Shown one piece after another: positions 11,921 to 22,106 of a stretch of 64,000 nt of DNA (position 1 is its first letter; each line of letters starts with the position of its first letter). Made by a program: the position numbers and the translations under genes. The stretch is from the NCBI GenBank assembly GCA_009667805.1, contig CM019065.1:157843322-157907321 (forward strand), given 5' to 3'. The DNA comes from Leptobrachium leishanense. Lineage: Eukaryota; Chordata; Amphibia; Anura; Megophryidae. A model generated the notes under the pieces. It was not told the origin of the DNA, did no database searches, and saw only the letters and a program-made list of their open reading frames with translations.

Positions 11921-12160
11921 CGCCAGGGCAGAGAGCCGCTGGCCTCTGCCCGTTCCGTCCGATTCGCCCCGAGGGGCAGAGCGTGGATGACCCTGGGCGA
12001 CCGCCGTTGCATCCCGTGATTCTCCCTTCCAGCTGGCTGGAGGAGCAGCCAGGTTTGGCTCTTGTGGTTCCTTCAGTTGCCGTGTCCGTACCTGGCCCTC
12101 CAGTGGAAGAGCTGGCAACGGGGCAGAGCGCCGCTGGCCTCTGCCCATTTTTGCAACTTT
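11304..12160 (+). repeat. 162-bp coding-frame tandem repeat inside the LTR element
   Basis: Three well-conserved units of about 161-162 bp (starts 11304, 11465, 11627) encode EELATGQSAAGLCP with GMGCAQP in one frame. Two shorter degenerate units follow (about 11907 and 12106), all with GGGGCAGAGCGCCGCTGGCC. The period of 54 codons keeps the frame open. Confidence 0.85.
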
Positions 12161-12473
12161 TGGGCTCGGGAGCCTTACCCCGCCACGGTCCTGTCCCACG
12201 GCTGACCTGGGCACCTGGGGCGTGTGCAGTTAGCACCCGGGTTCCCCAGGTGAGTGACAATCCTGGGGGGGGGGCACCGGAGGCCCTCCAGCCCAGAGGC
12301 GTGTCCTCTCGCCCAGCCGGGGACACCCTCAGGACATGGGGTCCCGACCAAGCTGGCACGGCCGCAAGGCCAAATGGAGAGGCCTGGTGACCCGGCCTCC
12401 CCAGACTGACTATGGGCCTGGGAGCACCGACTTCCCCGGTATGACCCGGTGGGGTCAGACCAGGTGCGTCGAA

Positions 12474-12491
12474 CTGGGGGAGGGGGAGGAG
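12474..12491 (+). promoter_or_regulatory. Polypurine tract
   Basis: The stretch CTGGGGGAGGGGGAGGAG sits directly before the 3' LTR, where plus-strand DNA synthesis would be primed. Confidence 0.8.
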
Positions 12492-13574
12492 TGTCACGGG
12501 ATGGCCCAGCACCCTCAGCCAGGGGCGGCGCGCAGTGACAGTGGTGACATGGACACTTGGGTGTGGTGGCACGCACCCCGTTTTACCAGTATTTTTGTTT
12601 AGAGGTGACATTGTGTGGTGTAGTAAAGTGTTCCCCGTTGGTTTATGGTGTAATGTAATTTCCCCTGTGTTTGCCTTGCTCGCCGCCATTTTCCGATCCT
12701 TGTGGCGCAGTGGAATTTCGATTCGGAAAATGGCCGATTCGAACCATCCGGTTCGAATCGTAAAATGGCCGATTCGGACCATCCGGTCCGAATTGGCGAC
12801 TCCCTGAAGGCTAAGGGCCAATGGGTCCTGGGAGGGCGGGCAAGGAGGCCCATTGTATTCTAATTATGAGAAGAAGTAATAAAAGCCTGTACTGTAAACA
12901 ATAAAGGCAGATTCTGCAGTGCATTCAGCTTTGACTGGTGTGTCTTTATTTCCACCGTATTTTCGTATCTGAGAGTCCCCCGCGATCTCAGAGTACGGTG
13001 TCCATTCAGGTACGAACCGAAGCGAGCGCTCTGTGCCTGCATCGTGTAGCAGGGCAGAGGCGCAGCGCATGAAGATTCGGTTCTCAGAGAAACGGAGATC
13101 CGAACCGAAGGGCGCGGCCGCGTACCGCGCTTCGGTATTGCGAGGGATTGCGGTGCGATCCGAATCCCTCGCCCATCCCGACAGATCCGAAGATTCATCC
13201 AGCCTCGATCCGATTCGAAGAGTCGTACACCGAGATTCGAAAAGTTACCCGCACCGCGATCGGAAACGTTTCCCGCAAGATCCGAAACGTTTCCCACATC
13301 CGATATTCCTCCGCGGCAGATCCGAACTCCACAGACGTCCCACACCCGCAAGGTCAGTGAACCAGCTGCTCGGGACGCTGAGTGCTGTATGGCTCAGTGG
13401 TCGGGCTGGTTCTAGGCAGGGGTCCCCTCCACCGCCCGCTAACCCTTCCCCAGGGTCACGCCAGGCCGCACGAGACGCCGAGTGCGCGTCACTCGGTAGT
13501 CGGGCCAGCGGTAAGCGAAGGGGTCACGCAGATTGAGCACACCCGCAGGCGGAACAACATCCCATTCCGTCATA
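12492..13574 (+). repeat. 3' LTR of the gag-only element
   Basis: It is the same as the 5' LTR except for one extra G near 12846, as far as I can compare by eye over 1.08 kb. It is followed by CACTT, the target duplication. Confidence 0.93.
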
Positions 13575-13582
13575 CACTTACC

Positions 13583-13770
13583 TTAGTCCTTTAGATTGTA
13601 AACTCATGTCTGGCTGAGCACTTGTATAAAGTGCTGTATTAGCAGGACAATTATCCTACCGGCAGGGCCTTCTGTCCCCTATGTTTTATTAATATTATGT
13701 CACCTGTTCGTGCCTCCCCATTGTAAAGTGCTACGGAATCTGTTGGCGCTGTATAAGTATTAGTAACTGT
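13583..13770 (+). repeat. LINE/SINE 3' tail related to the L2-type family
   Basis: It contains TTAGATTGTAAACTCATGTC and ends in GGAATCTGTTGGCGCTGTAT-AAGTATTAGTAA, the same terminal pattern as at 30660-30715. The middle differs, so it is a different subfamily. Confidence 0.5.
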
Positions 13771-13900
13771 AACTAGAGGGGGTTAATACAGTGATAATTC
13801 TGTTGGAACAAATGACTGTCAATGGAGATTATGAATGGAATAAATGGGGACAATAAGAGGAGATTCCCGTAGGACAGGAGAGAATTAAAGGGAGAGAAAG

Positions 13901-14197
13901 GGGGGTTTGTGAGAGTCCTGAGGACGAGCAACAGCACTAATGGCCTGCTCTACGGTGGTGCCCGCTCAGGTCTCACAAGGTTTTAGCTTGCTTGTGCCAT
14001 TACAGGGATGAATGCTCCATATGCAACTCAGTCTGCTCTCACCCAGAAAGGGTGGCCAGCACTGACTGCCAAGGACGTCACTCCTGCATGAGAGGTGCAG
14101 CAACCCCCGACGATCGTTTCGGCCTTGTTAGGCCTCGTCCGGAGGGTATAGCTGACACCCCTCTAGGCACATCAAGCAAGCGGTCCATGTCTGGTTA
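13901..14197 (-). repeat. Hammerhead-bearing dispersed repeat, copy 1
   Basis: About 290 bp, from GGTTTGTGAGAGTCCTGAGG to GGTCCATGTCTGG, is shared with 34638-34931 in the same order. On the minus strand it contains the hammerhead-like core at 14103-14147. I infer the minus strand as the sense strand from the ribozyme. Confidence 0.75.
14103..14147 (-). ncRNA. Hammerhead ribozyme motif
   Basis: On the minus strand the order is ACCCTC (stem I), CGGACGA (canonical CTGANGA with one change), GGCC-TAACAA-GGCC (stem II and loop), GAAA, CGATCG (short palindromic stem III), TC, then GGGGGT (stem I partner). Stem I pairs over 6 bp with one G-U, and stem II over 4 bp. The broken copy at 34840-34873 keeps the canonical CTGA, so the CGGA here is probably a recent change that would weaken or abolish cleavage. 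Confidence 0.72.
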
Positions 14198-14227
14198 ACC
14201 CTGTAAACTTAAAGAGAGTTAAATAGT

Positions 14228-14597
14228 TATTCAGAACCCACCAAAATGTCAGTGCTTTCTTGTATGGCGCACTTCGATGCGCTTCAGAGACTCCAGTTCG
14301 CCAACCCTGCAGTGAATTCACTGTTTACTGCAGGGTCCCTGAAATGTGCCGAACATGGAGGGCAGGGCATTTCAGCAACTTTTCACTGATGGTTTTTGTT
14401 CTCTGACTAGACGAAGCTATGGGGGTTTCACTGCCCTCGAACAGGCACCAAATAGGCACCGTATGTGCAGGAAATTCGTCAACATTTGGCAAACTGCCTG
14501 CTCTCTGCATAGCCGAATGGCCAGGAAAGGTAACCGAACGCTGAATTTCAGCGTTCAGTTACCTTTCGCCAGCAATTCGGGGCTCTTCGAATAATCC
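14228..14597. repeat. GGGGTTATTCA-family MITE-like repeat, copy 2
   Basis: It runs from AGTTATTCAGAACCCACC to GGGGCTCTTCGAATAATCC, which are loosely inverted. Internal blocks (TGCAGTGAATTCAC, GGGCATTTCAGC) match the copies at 2996 and 37024. Boundaries are approximate. Confidence 0.5.
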
Positions 14598-14740
14598 TTT
14601 TTATGTTTTGGCCCTACGAGGCCATTTTCGCTTTTCTGTTTTTTATGAGACCCTCACTTGGGGGTGATTTTGCTGACACCTGTCTAAGCCATTCAACGTA
14701 TTGTTTTTGATTATTTGTTTCCTAGCTGAGTATGTTATCT

Positions 14741-15512
14741 GGCCCTACGAGGCCCGCTTTGCTGGTCAGTCTGTGACCCTATATGATGATGGCCCTGCGA
14801 GGCCCGCTTTGCTGGTCAGTCTGTGACCCTATATGATGATGGCCCTGCGAGGCCCGCTTTGCTGGTCAGTCTGTGACCCTATATGATGGCCCTGCGAGGC
14901 CCGCTTTGCTGGTCAGTCTGTGACCCTATATGATGATGGCCCTGCGAGGCCCGCTTTGCTGGTCTGTGACCCTATATGATGATGGCCCTGCGAGGCCCGC
15001 TTTGCTGGTCAGTCTGTGACCCTATATGATGATGCCCTGCGAGGCCCGCTTTGCTGGTCAGTCTGTGACCCTATATGATGATGGCCCTGCGAGGCCCGCT
15101 TTGCTGGTCAGTCTGTGACCCTATATGATGATGGCCCTACGAGGCCCGCTTTGCTGGTCAGTCTGTGACCCTATATGATGATGGCCCTGCGAGGCCCGCT
15201 TTGCTGGTCAGTCTGTGACCCTATATGATGATGGCCCTGCGAGGCCCGCTTTGCTGGTCAGTCTGTGACCCTATATGATGATGGCCCTGCGAGGCCCGCT
15301 TTGCTGGTCAGTCTGTGACTCTATATGATGATGGCCCTGCGAGGCCCGCTTTGCTGGTCAGTCTGTGACTCTATATGATGATGGCCCTGCGAGACCCGCT
15401 TTGCTGGTCAGTCTGTGACCCTATATGATGATGGCCCTGCGAGGCCCGCTTTGCTGGTCAGTCTGTGACTCTATATGATGATGGCCCTGCGAGGCCCGCT
15501 TTGCTGGTCAGT
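14741..15512 (+). repeat. 50-bp minisatellite, about 15 copies
   Basis: The unit GGCCCTGCGAGGCCCGCTTT followed by GCTGGTCAGTCTGTGACC and CTATATGATGAT repeats about 15.4 times with very few substitutions. Two units are 3-4 bp shorter. GGCCCTGCGAGGCC can fold on itself. A single diverged seed (GGCCCTACGAGGCC) sits upstream near 14611. Confidence 0.95.
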
Positions 15513-15634
15513 CTTTGTTTTACTTGTCTTACGCTGACTTCTCTATTCAAAATAAAAAGTGTTATTACGAAAACTGAAAGGATCAATAAGAAAATGTGCC
15601 TCTTAACTTAACATTCTCTGTAGAAATGTTAACA

Positions 15635-16086
15635 TTAAGGCTAATGTCAGATGAACGCAGTCTGAGCGCACTCTGTGTGCGTGCATAACGGACAAACGTA
15701 CTGACAGAAGATACTGTAGACACCACACAGTCCATTTTTTTCGACGGACGTAGAAAAAAGGGAACTATGGGAAATAAAATTAATATGAAAAATGATAAAA
15801 ATTTGAAAAGGATATGAAAAGCCATTTTGTGCGTGGAGGTGCTGGACATCACAAATGCGTTGCATCTGACATCTCCTCACTCACACAGAACGCTACGCAG
15901 ACGTGGCAAACGTTTTACGTTCTTGCCTAACTTGCATCCGTTTGCCATGTGCATTGTCCGTTCGCAGTTCGGTGCGGACGCACTTAGTGTGTGGGTCTCT
16001 ATTGCTCATGATTCTATGCTACGACGGACGTTAAACTGTGCGGCAACACGGACGTGATAACTGCGTTCGTCTGGCACTAGCCTTAA
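15635..16086. mobile_element. MITE, copy 2 of the 432-bp family
   Basis: The ends TTAAGGCTAATGTCAGATGA and, reversed, TTAAGGCTAGTGCCAGACGA form 26-bp imperfect inverted repeats. Length and CG-rich interior match the copies at 3377 and 47972. Confidence 0.75.
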
Positions 16087-16972
16087 CTGTTAATTTATTT
16101 TGTAGCAGCAAAGAACGCTGGGTAGAATATGCAAATGAAGTCCACAGCTCCTTTTTTTGCATCTAGGCTCTGCAACTATAAAAATTTATTATTTGCAGTG
16201 TGGAGGCTTTTTAATCTCACTTTTTTTGACTGCGCTGCACGTTCTGGCACTGTCGGTTTGCTCGGGCACTTTTGGCTGCCCTGGAGACAGACTTGAGGGC
16301 CTCTGTTCCGCTGAAGACCCTGACGTATCACTCAATGCTTTATGGGCTCTTCCATAACACACACTGAGGAAGCTATTTTTCGGGCTTGGCACCTTATGTG
16401 CTGTGTCAAGGACGCCCTGTGGTTCGTCTGGAACCGCTTGGTGCTGCGCCATGAAGTCGTCACCATTCATTTCTGCCGGAGGCTGATTCGAAGCATGCTA
16501 GGCGAGTATGCGATCATCGACAGCAGAAGAAGAGAGGAAGAAGAGGACTTGTGACCTTCCTGTATATGCTTTTTTACTGTGCCATCACCCCCCCCCCTTC
16601 TTCCTCCCAACCCTCTCCTCTAGCATAGATAGGGACAGGGACTGGCGCTAATAAAGGCAGTTCACCGCCCCATCACGCTACCTGGTGCCCTAGACACAGA
16701 TAACCAGGAAGTACGATTTGTGCATGGTATGCTTGAGAAATGCATTACATATTTATTTTTGTTCGCAGGTACCGTCATGGTAATGCATTCCACATGTGTG
16801 TGACTGTGCTGGACCTTATTTTCTCCTGGACTAGGACAGTCCTTGTTTTCTGATGCAAGTCAAAAGTCGTATTACCAGCAGTATCGTTTTTTAGCCCATT
16901 TTTATATTTATTTATTTGTTATTGATTTTTTTTTTTACTATTGTTGGATTTCTACTTTTGTTCTTAATAAAC
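16087..16972. other. No recognisable gene
   Basis: It contains a purine-rich AAGAAGAGAGGAAGAAGAGG stretch near 16530 and short poly-T runs. I could not assign the open frames around 16157-16554 to any family. The last five bases (TAAAC, 16968-16972) are the target duplication of the next element. Confidence 0.5.
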
Positions 16973-17765
16973 TGTCACGGTAGCCCCCGCACCCCGGCGC
17001 CTGGCAGCAGCTTCCTCGCTGCTCGCTGGCCAGGCGCCGAATGATATTGCGGTCGCTTCCGCACACGTGGGGAAGCCGGGGGGCGGGGCCTGGCGGGCTG
17101 ACGCGGACCCGCCGTGTTTAAAGCCCAGGCTCTCAGAAATGCCGGTGCCCTGACGTGGTAGTTACTTCCGCAGAGCTCTTGCATATTTGGCTAACAACTA
17201 TTCTGTGTATTGACCCCTTGGCATTGGCAAACGACTATTCTGTGTATTGACCCCTTGGCATTGGCAAACGACTATTCTGTGTATTGACCCCTTGCATTGG
17301 CAAACGACTATTCTGTGTATGACCCCTGGCATTGGCGAACGAACCACTCTGTGTATGATCCCTGGCATTGGCGAACGAACCATTCTGTGCATAACCCCTG
17401 GTATTGGCATCAACTCTTCTAATTCTGGTATTGAGGTCAGTCTGTGTGGCACCCTAAGCACACATCAGACTACCCCTTGTGTTGTTAGGGTCTTGGGAAG
17501 AGCTAATCATTCTAACTTCTTGTGTATCATTCTGTGTCTGTCTAGTCGTGCCGACCACTCTAAGGATCGGAAGGGTAGAGACTGTTCTGTGTCTAGAAAC
17601 CACTACTCAGATAAAGCAGAGGGATCCGTGACGTCTCTCTTGTACGTGCTCTGTACTGCCATTCTTGTAGTCTGTCTAGTCGTGCCGACCACTCTAAGGA
17701 TCGGAAGGGTAGAGAGTGTCCTGCGTATAGGGACCACCACTCTAGTATCAGGGGGATCCGTGACA
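16973..17765 (+). repeat. 5' LTR of the chromovirus
   Basis: It contains a TTTAAA promoter box (17117-17122), the predicted start site near 17147, and short internal repeats of TTCTGTGTATTGACCCCTTGG type (about 17195-17400) plus two GTCGTGCCGACCACTCTAAG blocks. Differences from the 3' LTR include GCCGTGTTT/GCCGGGTTT and a few single-base indels. Confidence 0.95.
17117..17156 (+). promoter_or_regulatory. TATA box and self-primer at the predicted RNA 5' end
   Basis: TTTAAA at 17117 is 30 nt before GCCCTGACGT (17147-17156). That 10-mer is the exact complement of ACGTCAGGGC at 17768-17777, right after the LTR, and the next base can add a G-U pair. This is the arrangement known for Tf1, where the first bases of the RNA fold back to prime reverse transcription. 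Confidence 0.75.
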
Positions 17766-17767
17766 TT

Positions 17768-17777
17768 ACGTCAGGGC
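17768..17777 (+). promoter_or_regulatory. Self-priming primer binding site
   Basis: ACGTCAGGGC lies two bases after the LTR and one base before the gag ATG (17779). It lacks the TGG start of a tRNA-type site. It pairs with 17147-17156. Confidence 0.75.
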
Positions 17778-17778
17778 C

Positions 17779-18990
17779 ATGGATCCCGCAGACCTCTCTA
17801 ATCAATTGACACGTATTGCAGCCAGACAAGAAGAGCAGGACCATAGAATGGACCAGATTGCTCTTGCCCTGCAAACCCTGCTAAACCGCTCCAGTTCTGG
17901 TACTGCAAGCCCGCCAGACCAGTGGTGCCTAGGGTCAGTTCGGCCGCTCTCGAGGGTTGTAGGCTCAGTATGAAAGCACCCGTACGTTATGACGGAACAC
18001 CGAACTTATGCGGGGCTTTCTGACCCAACTCGAGATCTTATTCGAAAACAATCCCGGGTCCTGTATGTCTGATAAAGCCAAAGTAGGCTATCTGATTAAT
18101 CACTTGACCGAAAAAGCTTTATTATGGGCCACGCCCTTGTGGGAGAACAAGAAACCCATCATATATGACTATGAGGGTTTTACCTCCGAGTTAAAGCGTA
18201 CTTTTGATCCCTCTAGACGGGCTACCAATGCGGGTAGATCCCTGTTTCACATCAAACAAGGTAATAGGAGGGTTTCCGACTATGCCATAGAATTTAAGAC
18301 TTTGTCTTCTGAGGTACACTGGCCGAACGACGTTTTAACCCTGGCCTTTACCGAAGGTCTGAACGAGGCGTTTATGTTTGAATTGGCTCCCCTAAAATTA
18401 CCAGAACATCTGGATCATTTGATTGATTTCTGCATCGCCATGGACGATCAAATCAGGGAAAGGAGACACACCAGAGACAGACCCAGAAGGGTCCTACCTC
18501 CTTTACCCTTAGTACCCAGGCATACCACTGCATCAGGTAACCTGGAGACCGTTAAGACCGATGTACCGGCCATTGAACCTATGCAGATAGGTAAAACGGG
18601 TATTTCAGAGGCAGAGAGAGCTCACCGGAGAGAAAGGGGGCTCTGTTTTTATTGTGCCGGGGCAGATCATTTCCGCCTTCAATGTCCTCAGAGACCCAGG
18701 GGTAGCAGGGGTGAGAGTGGCAAATCAGGTCAAAAGACAAGTAATACCCAGGTTATTGGTTCTCTGTATGCCTCCTTTGTGGATGATGAAAAAAAAAAAA
18801 CTCGGATTCTGTTACCCATCTCCCTCACCTGGGAGGGGGTTCACCTCGAGACTGAGGCATTCCTAGACTCTGGAGCCTCAGGTAATTTTATGGATAGATG
18901 TTTTGCTGCCAACCACCTCTTACCTCTGGTTCTAAAGGAGAGGCCTCTTATGGTAGAAGCCATAGACGGAAACCCCTGTCATGTCCCCAT
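17779..18990 (+). pseudogene. Chromovirus Gag and protease start, frame-broken
   Basis: Gag forms the particle. It starts at ATG 17779 (MDPADLSNQLTRIAARQEEQ), with breaks near 17920 and near 18010, where CGGGG lost a base. From 18008 the frame is open to 19021 and shows a Retrotrans_gag capsid region (FLTQLEILFENNPG, ALLWATPLWE), a CCHC zinc knuckle (CFYCAGADHFRLQC, 18644-18685) and the aspartic protease motif LDSGA (18863-18877). A run of 12 A at about 18788 precedes the protease and could be a slippage site or an indel hot spot. Coding moves to another frame near 18985. Confidence 0.9.
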
Positions 18991-21900
18991 ATCACACACG
19001 ACACTATCGATGTGTGCATGACTACAGGAGTTCTGCACTGTGAAACCATACGATTCCAGGTTATCGACTCTCCCTCATGTCCTGTCGTTCTAGGGTTCCC
19101 ATGGTTGACAGAACATAACCCGGTGATTGACTGGGCCCAGCGAGATATAATGTGTTGGGGTCCTAGTTGCCAGTCAAAGTGCCTGGGCAGGGTTAATGTG
19201 ATTGGTAGTCTCAACATTGCCACAGCACCTCCTTTGTCCACTGAAGTCCCAGAATGTTATATGGCGCTAAAGGAGGTGTTCTCTAAAACCAGGACTGAGG
19301 TCCTACCACCGCATCGTCCTTATGACTGTGCTATAGAGTTACTCCCTGGTACTATGCCTCCTAGAGGACACGTATACCCCTTGTCTCAAAGGGAAAATGA
19401 CATTATGGAGGAATATATAAGGGAGAATCTAGAGCGAGGATTCATCAGACGATCCTCCTCTCCAGCAGGAGCAGGTTTCTTTTTCGTTTCCAAAAAAGAG
19501 GGTGACCTGCGACCTTGCATCGATTATAGAGGTTTAAATAGGATTACCATAAGAAATGCATACCCAATACCTCTTATAACCGAATTGTTCGACCGTTTAA
19601 AAGGGGCCCGTATTTATACGAAACTTGATTTACGCGGAGCGTACAACCTGGTCAGGGTTAAGAAGGGAGACGAATGGAAAACGGCTTTTAATACACGTAG
19701 CGGGCATTATGAATACCTGGTGATGCCCTTTGGGTTATGCAATGCGCCAGCCGTTTTCCAGGACCTCATAAACGACACCCTAAGGGATTTTCTGCAAACG
19801 TTCGTTATAGTATATCTGGACGACATCCTGATATACTCTCCTGATAAGGAGACTCATCACGCCCACGTGAGACAAGTGTTGAAGAGACTATTGAGGGCTG
19901 GGTTATATTGTAAGCTAGAGAAATGCTTATTCGACATAGAGACAGTGCACTTCCTTGGGTATATAATAACCCCTGAAGGTTTCCAAATGGATCCTAAAAA
20001 ACTCTCAGCGATTCTTGACTGGCCTTTACCCCAAGGGCTTAAAGCCATCCAGAGGTTTTTGGGGTTTACTAACTACTACCGAGGTTCATTAAAAATTTCT
20101 CGGCCTTGATAGCTCCCCTCACGGCTATGACTAAAAAGGGGGTGGTGAATCAGAAGTGGACACCCCAGGCCAGTCAAGCCTTTGAGGCACTTAAACAGGC
20201 TTTCACCACTGCCCCTGTTCTCCGACATCCTGATCCGGCTCTGCCTTTCCAGGTTGAAGTTGACGCCTCCGAGCTAGGTCTTGGTGCAGTCTTGTCCCAA
20301 AGGGAGGCACCCGACAAGCCCTTGCATCCATGCGGCTTCTATTCCGAAAGTTGTCCCCGGCAGAGAGGAACTATGATATCGGAAACAGAGAATTGTTAGC
20401 AGTTATTGCAGCCTTGACGGAATGGAGATACTTATTAGAGGGGTCTAGGGACCCCATTGTCATCATAACCGATCATAAGAATCTCACGTACATTGGAGAC
20501 GCTAAACGGTTGAATGCCAGGCAAGCGAGATGGTCATTGTTTCTTTCCAGCTTTAATTTCGTCCTCACATACAGACCTGGGTCGAGAAACATTAAAGCAG
20601 ACGCATTGTCAAGACAGTACGAGTCATACGAACATAACATCCAAGATCAACATCCCATTGTACCCCAGGAAAGGATTATAGCACTTACCACGATTAGTGT
20701 CTCGTCTCCTCTAATGTTAAGATTGCAGACCGCCCAGGGCACAGCTCCTGGGGGAGACCTCCTGCGAAACTCTTTGTACCTGAGAACGAAAGGAAGAGGT
20801 ATTAAAACTGTATCATGATAACAAAATCTCTGGGCACATGGGGATCACCAAAACAGTGTCTAGTATACGTAAACTCCTTTGGTGGCCCACGGTGCGCCGT
20901 GACGTTAAAGATTACATAACCGTGTGTGAGGTGTGCACAAGACATAAAAGTCCCAAAACAGCGCCTATTGGTTTACTCCAGCCTCTGCCAATCCCCGAAC
21001 GACCATGGTCGCATTTAGCTATGGATTTTATAGTAGAGTTACCTGAGTCTAGAGGGAATACTGTAATACTCACGGTCATAGATCGATTCTCCAAAATGGG
21101 TCACTATGTTCCTCTTCGGAAACTTCCTTCGGCAGCCGAACTGGTGCCCATTTTTGTTTCCAATGTGGTCCGCTTACACGGTATTCCTCTTGGGATTGTC
21201 TCGGATAGGGGGACCCAATTCGTCTCCAGATTCTGGAAAGGGTTTTGCAAGAGTGTGGGGATAGACCTATCTTTCTCTTCGGCCTATCACCCCCAGACCA
21301 ACGGGGCGGCGGAACGAGCCAACCAAAATATAGAAAAATATCTCAGGTGCTTTATATCCGAACGACAAGATAACTGGTCAGACCTGATACCGTGGGCAGA
21401 GTATGCCTTGAACAGTGCAGTAAGCGAAGCCACAGGACGTTCCCCCTTCTTCACTGTTTACGGTTTTGATCCTCCCGTGCTCCCTGCTACGTTTCCTGAT
21501 ACCGCGATCTTCCTGCTCTGGATGAGCATTTAGTGTCATTGAAAGAAACCTGGGGAAGGGTTAAACGGGCACTGGAGGATAGTAGTGTTACCACAGAAGA
21601 TCAAAGCCGACAGACACAGGAGGCCGGCACCCGTGTATCAAGTTGGGGACAGGGTTTGGCTTTCTTCACGCAACATTAAGCTTTTAGTACCCTCCATGAA
21701 ACTGGCACCCAGGTACATAGGCCCCTATAAGGTTCTGCGGCGAATCAATCCGGTCTCCTATGCTCTGGCTCTGCCCTCCCATATCAAGATACACAATGTG
21801 TTTCACGTGAGCCTTTTGAAACCACTTTTGTGTAATCGGTACACCAGGGCCCGTGTCCCCCCTCCTCCGGTCTCTGTGGAGGGCGAGGAGGAGTTTGAAG

Positions 21901-22106
21901 TTGAGGCCATTCTGGACGCCAGGGTTTCTAGGGGGGTCCTTCAGTACTTGGTTGACTGGGTGGGCTACGGCCCAGAGGATCGCTCTTGGCTTCCGGCTAC
22001 TGAGGTTCATGCTCCTCGGTTGGTGAGGGCTTTCTATTTGGCTCATCCCCGCGCCCCTGGGGGTCGTCCAGTGGCCGCCCGTAGAGGGGGGGTTCTGTCA
22101 CGGTAG
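18985..22106 (+). pseudogene. Chromovirus Pol (RT, RNase H, integrase, chromodomain), frame-broken
   Basis: Pol copies the RNA and inserts the DNA. The RT is open to 20109 and has [11 protein letters not shown] and the active site YLDD (19813-19824). The connection and RNase H ([22 protein letters not shown]) follow after breaks near 20085 and 20330. The integrase has the zinc-finger end CEVCTRHK and the DDE parts MDFIVELP, VSDRGTQF and NGAAERANQNIEKY (20838-21533). After a break near 21510 come the DRVWLSSRNI and FHVSLLKPL segments and a chromodomain (FEVEAILDARVSRGVLQYLV, DWVGYGPEDRSW, about 21890-22020). All catalytic residues I can see are present, so only frame breaks disable it. Confidence 0.94.

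Larger units (their letters stand above)
8879..13574 (+). mobile_element. Young non-autonomous LTR retrotransposon, gag-like only
   Basis: Two near-identical LTRs (8879-9960, 12492-13574) surround 2.5 kb of internal DNA. The 5-bp target duplication CACTT is at 8874-8878 and 13575-13579. A tRNA-Leu-type primer site follows the 5' LTR and a G-rich polypurine tract precedes the 3' LTR. No protease, reverse transcriptase, RNase H or integrase motif is found inside, so movement must depend on another element. By eye the LTRs differ only by one G in the GGAGCCC/GGAGGCCC stretch, which points to recent insertion. Confidence 0.92.

Noticed and set aside
11248..12821. Minus-strand open frames of 254 and 406 codons across the LTR element
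   Set aside because: They are antisense to the GC-rich gag-like region and LTR. The sense strand is fixed by the primer site and polypurine tract.
8879..13574. Segmental duplication as the reason for the two 1.08-kb copies
   Set aside because: TG-start ends, the primer site, the polypurine tract and the 5-bp CACTT duplications fit LTRs of one insertion.
14741..15512. Possible CRISPR array
   Set aside because: Units are contiguous 50-bp tandem copies without unique spacers, in vertebrate DNA. It is a minisatellite.
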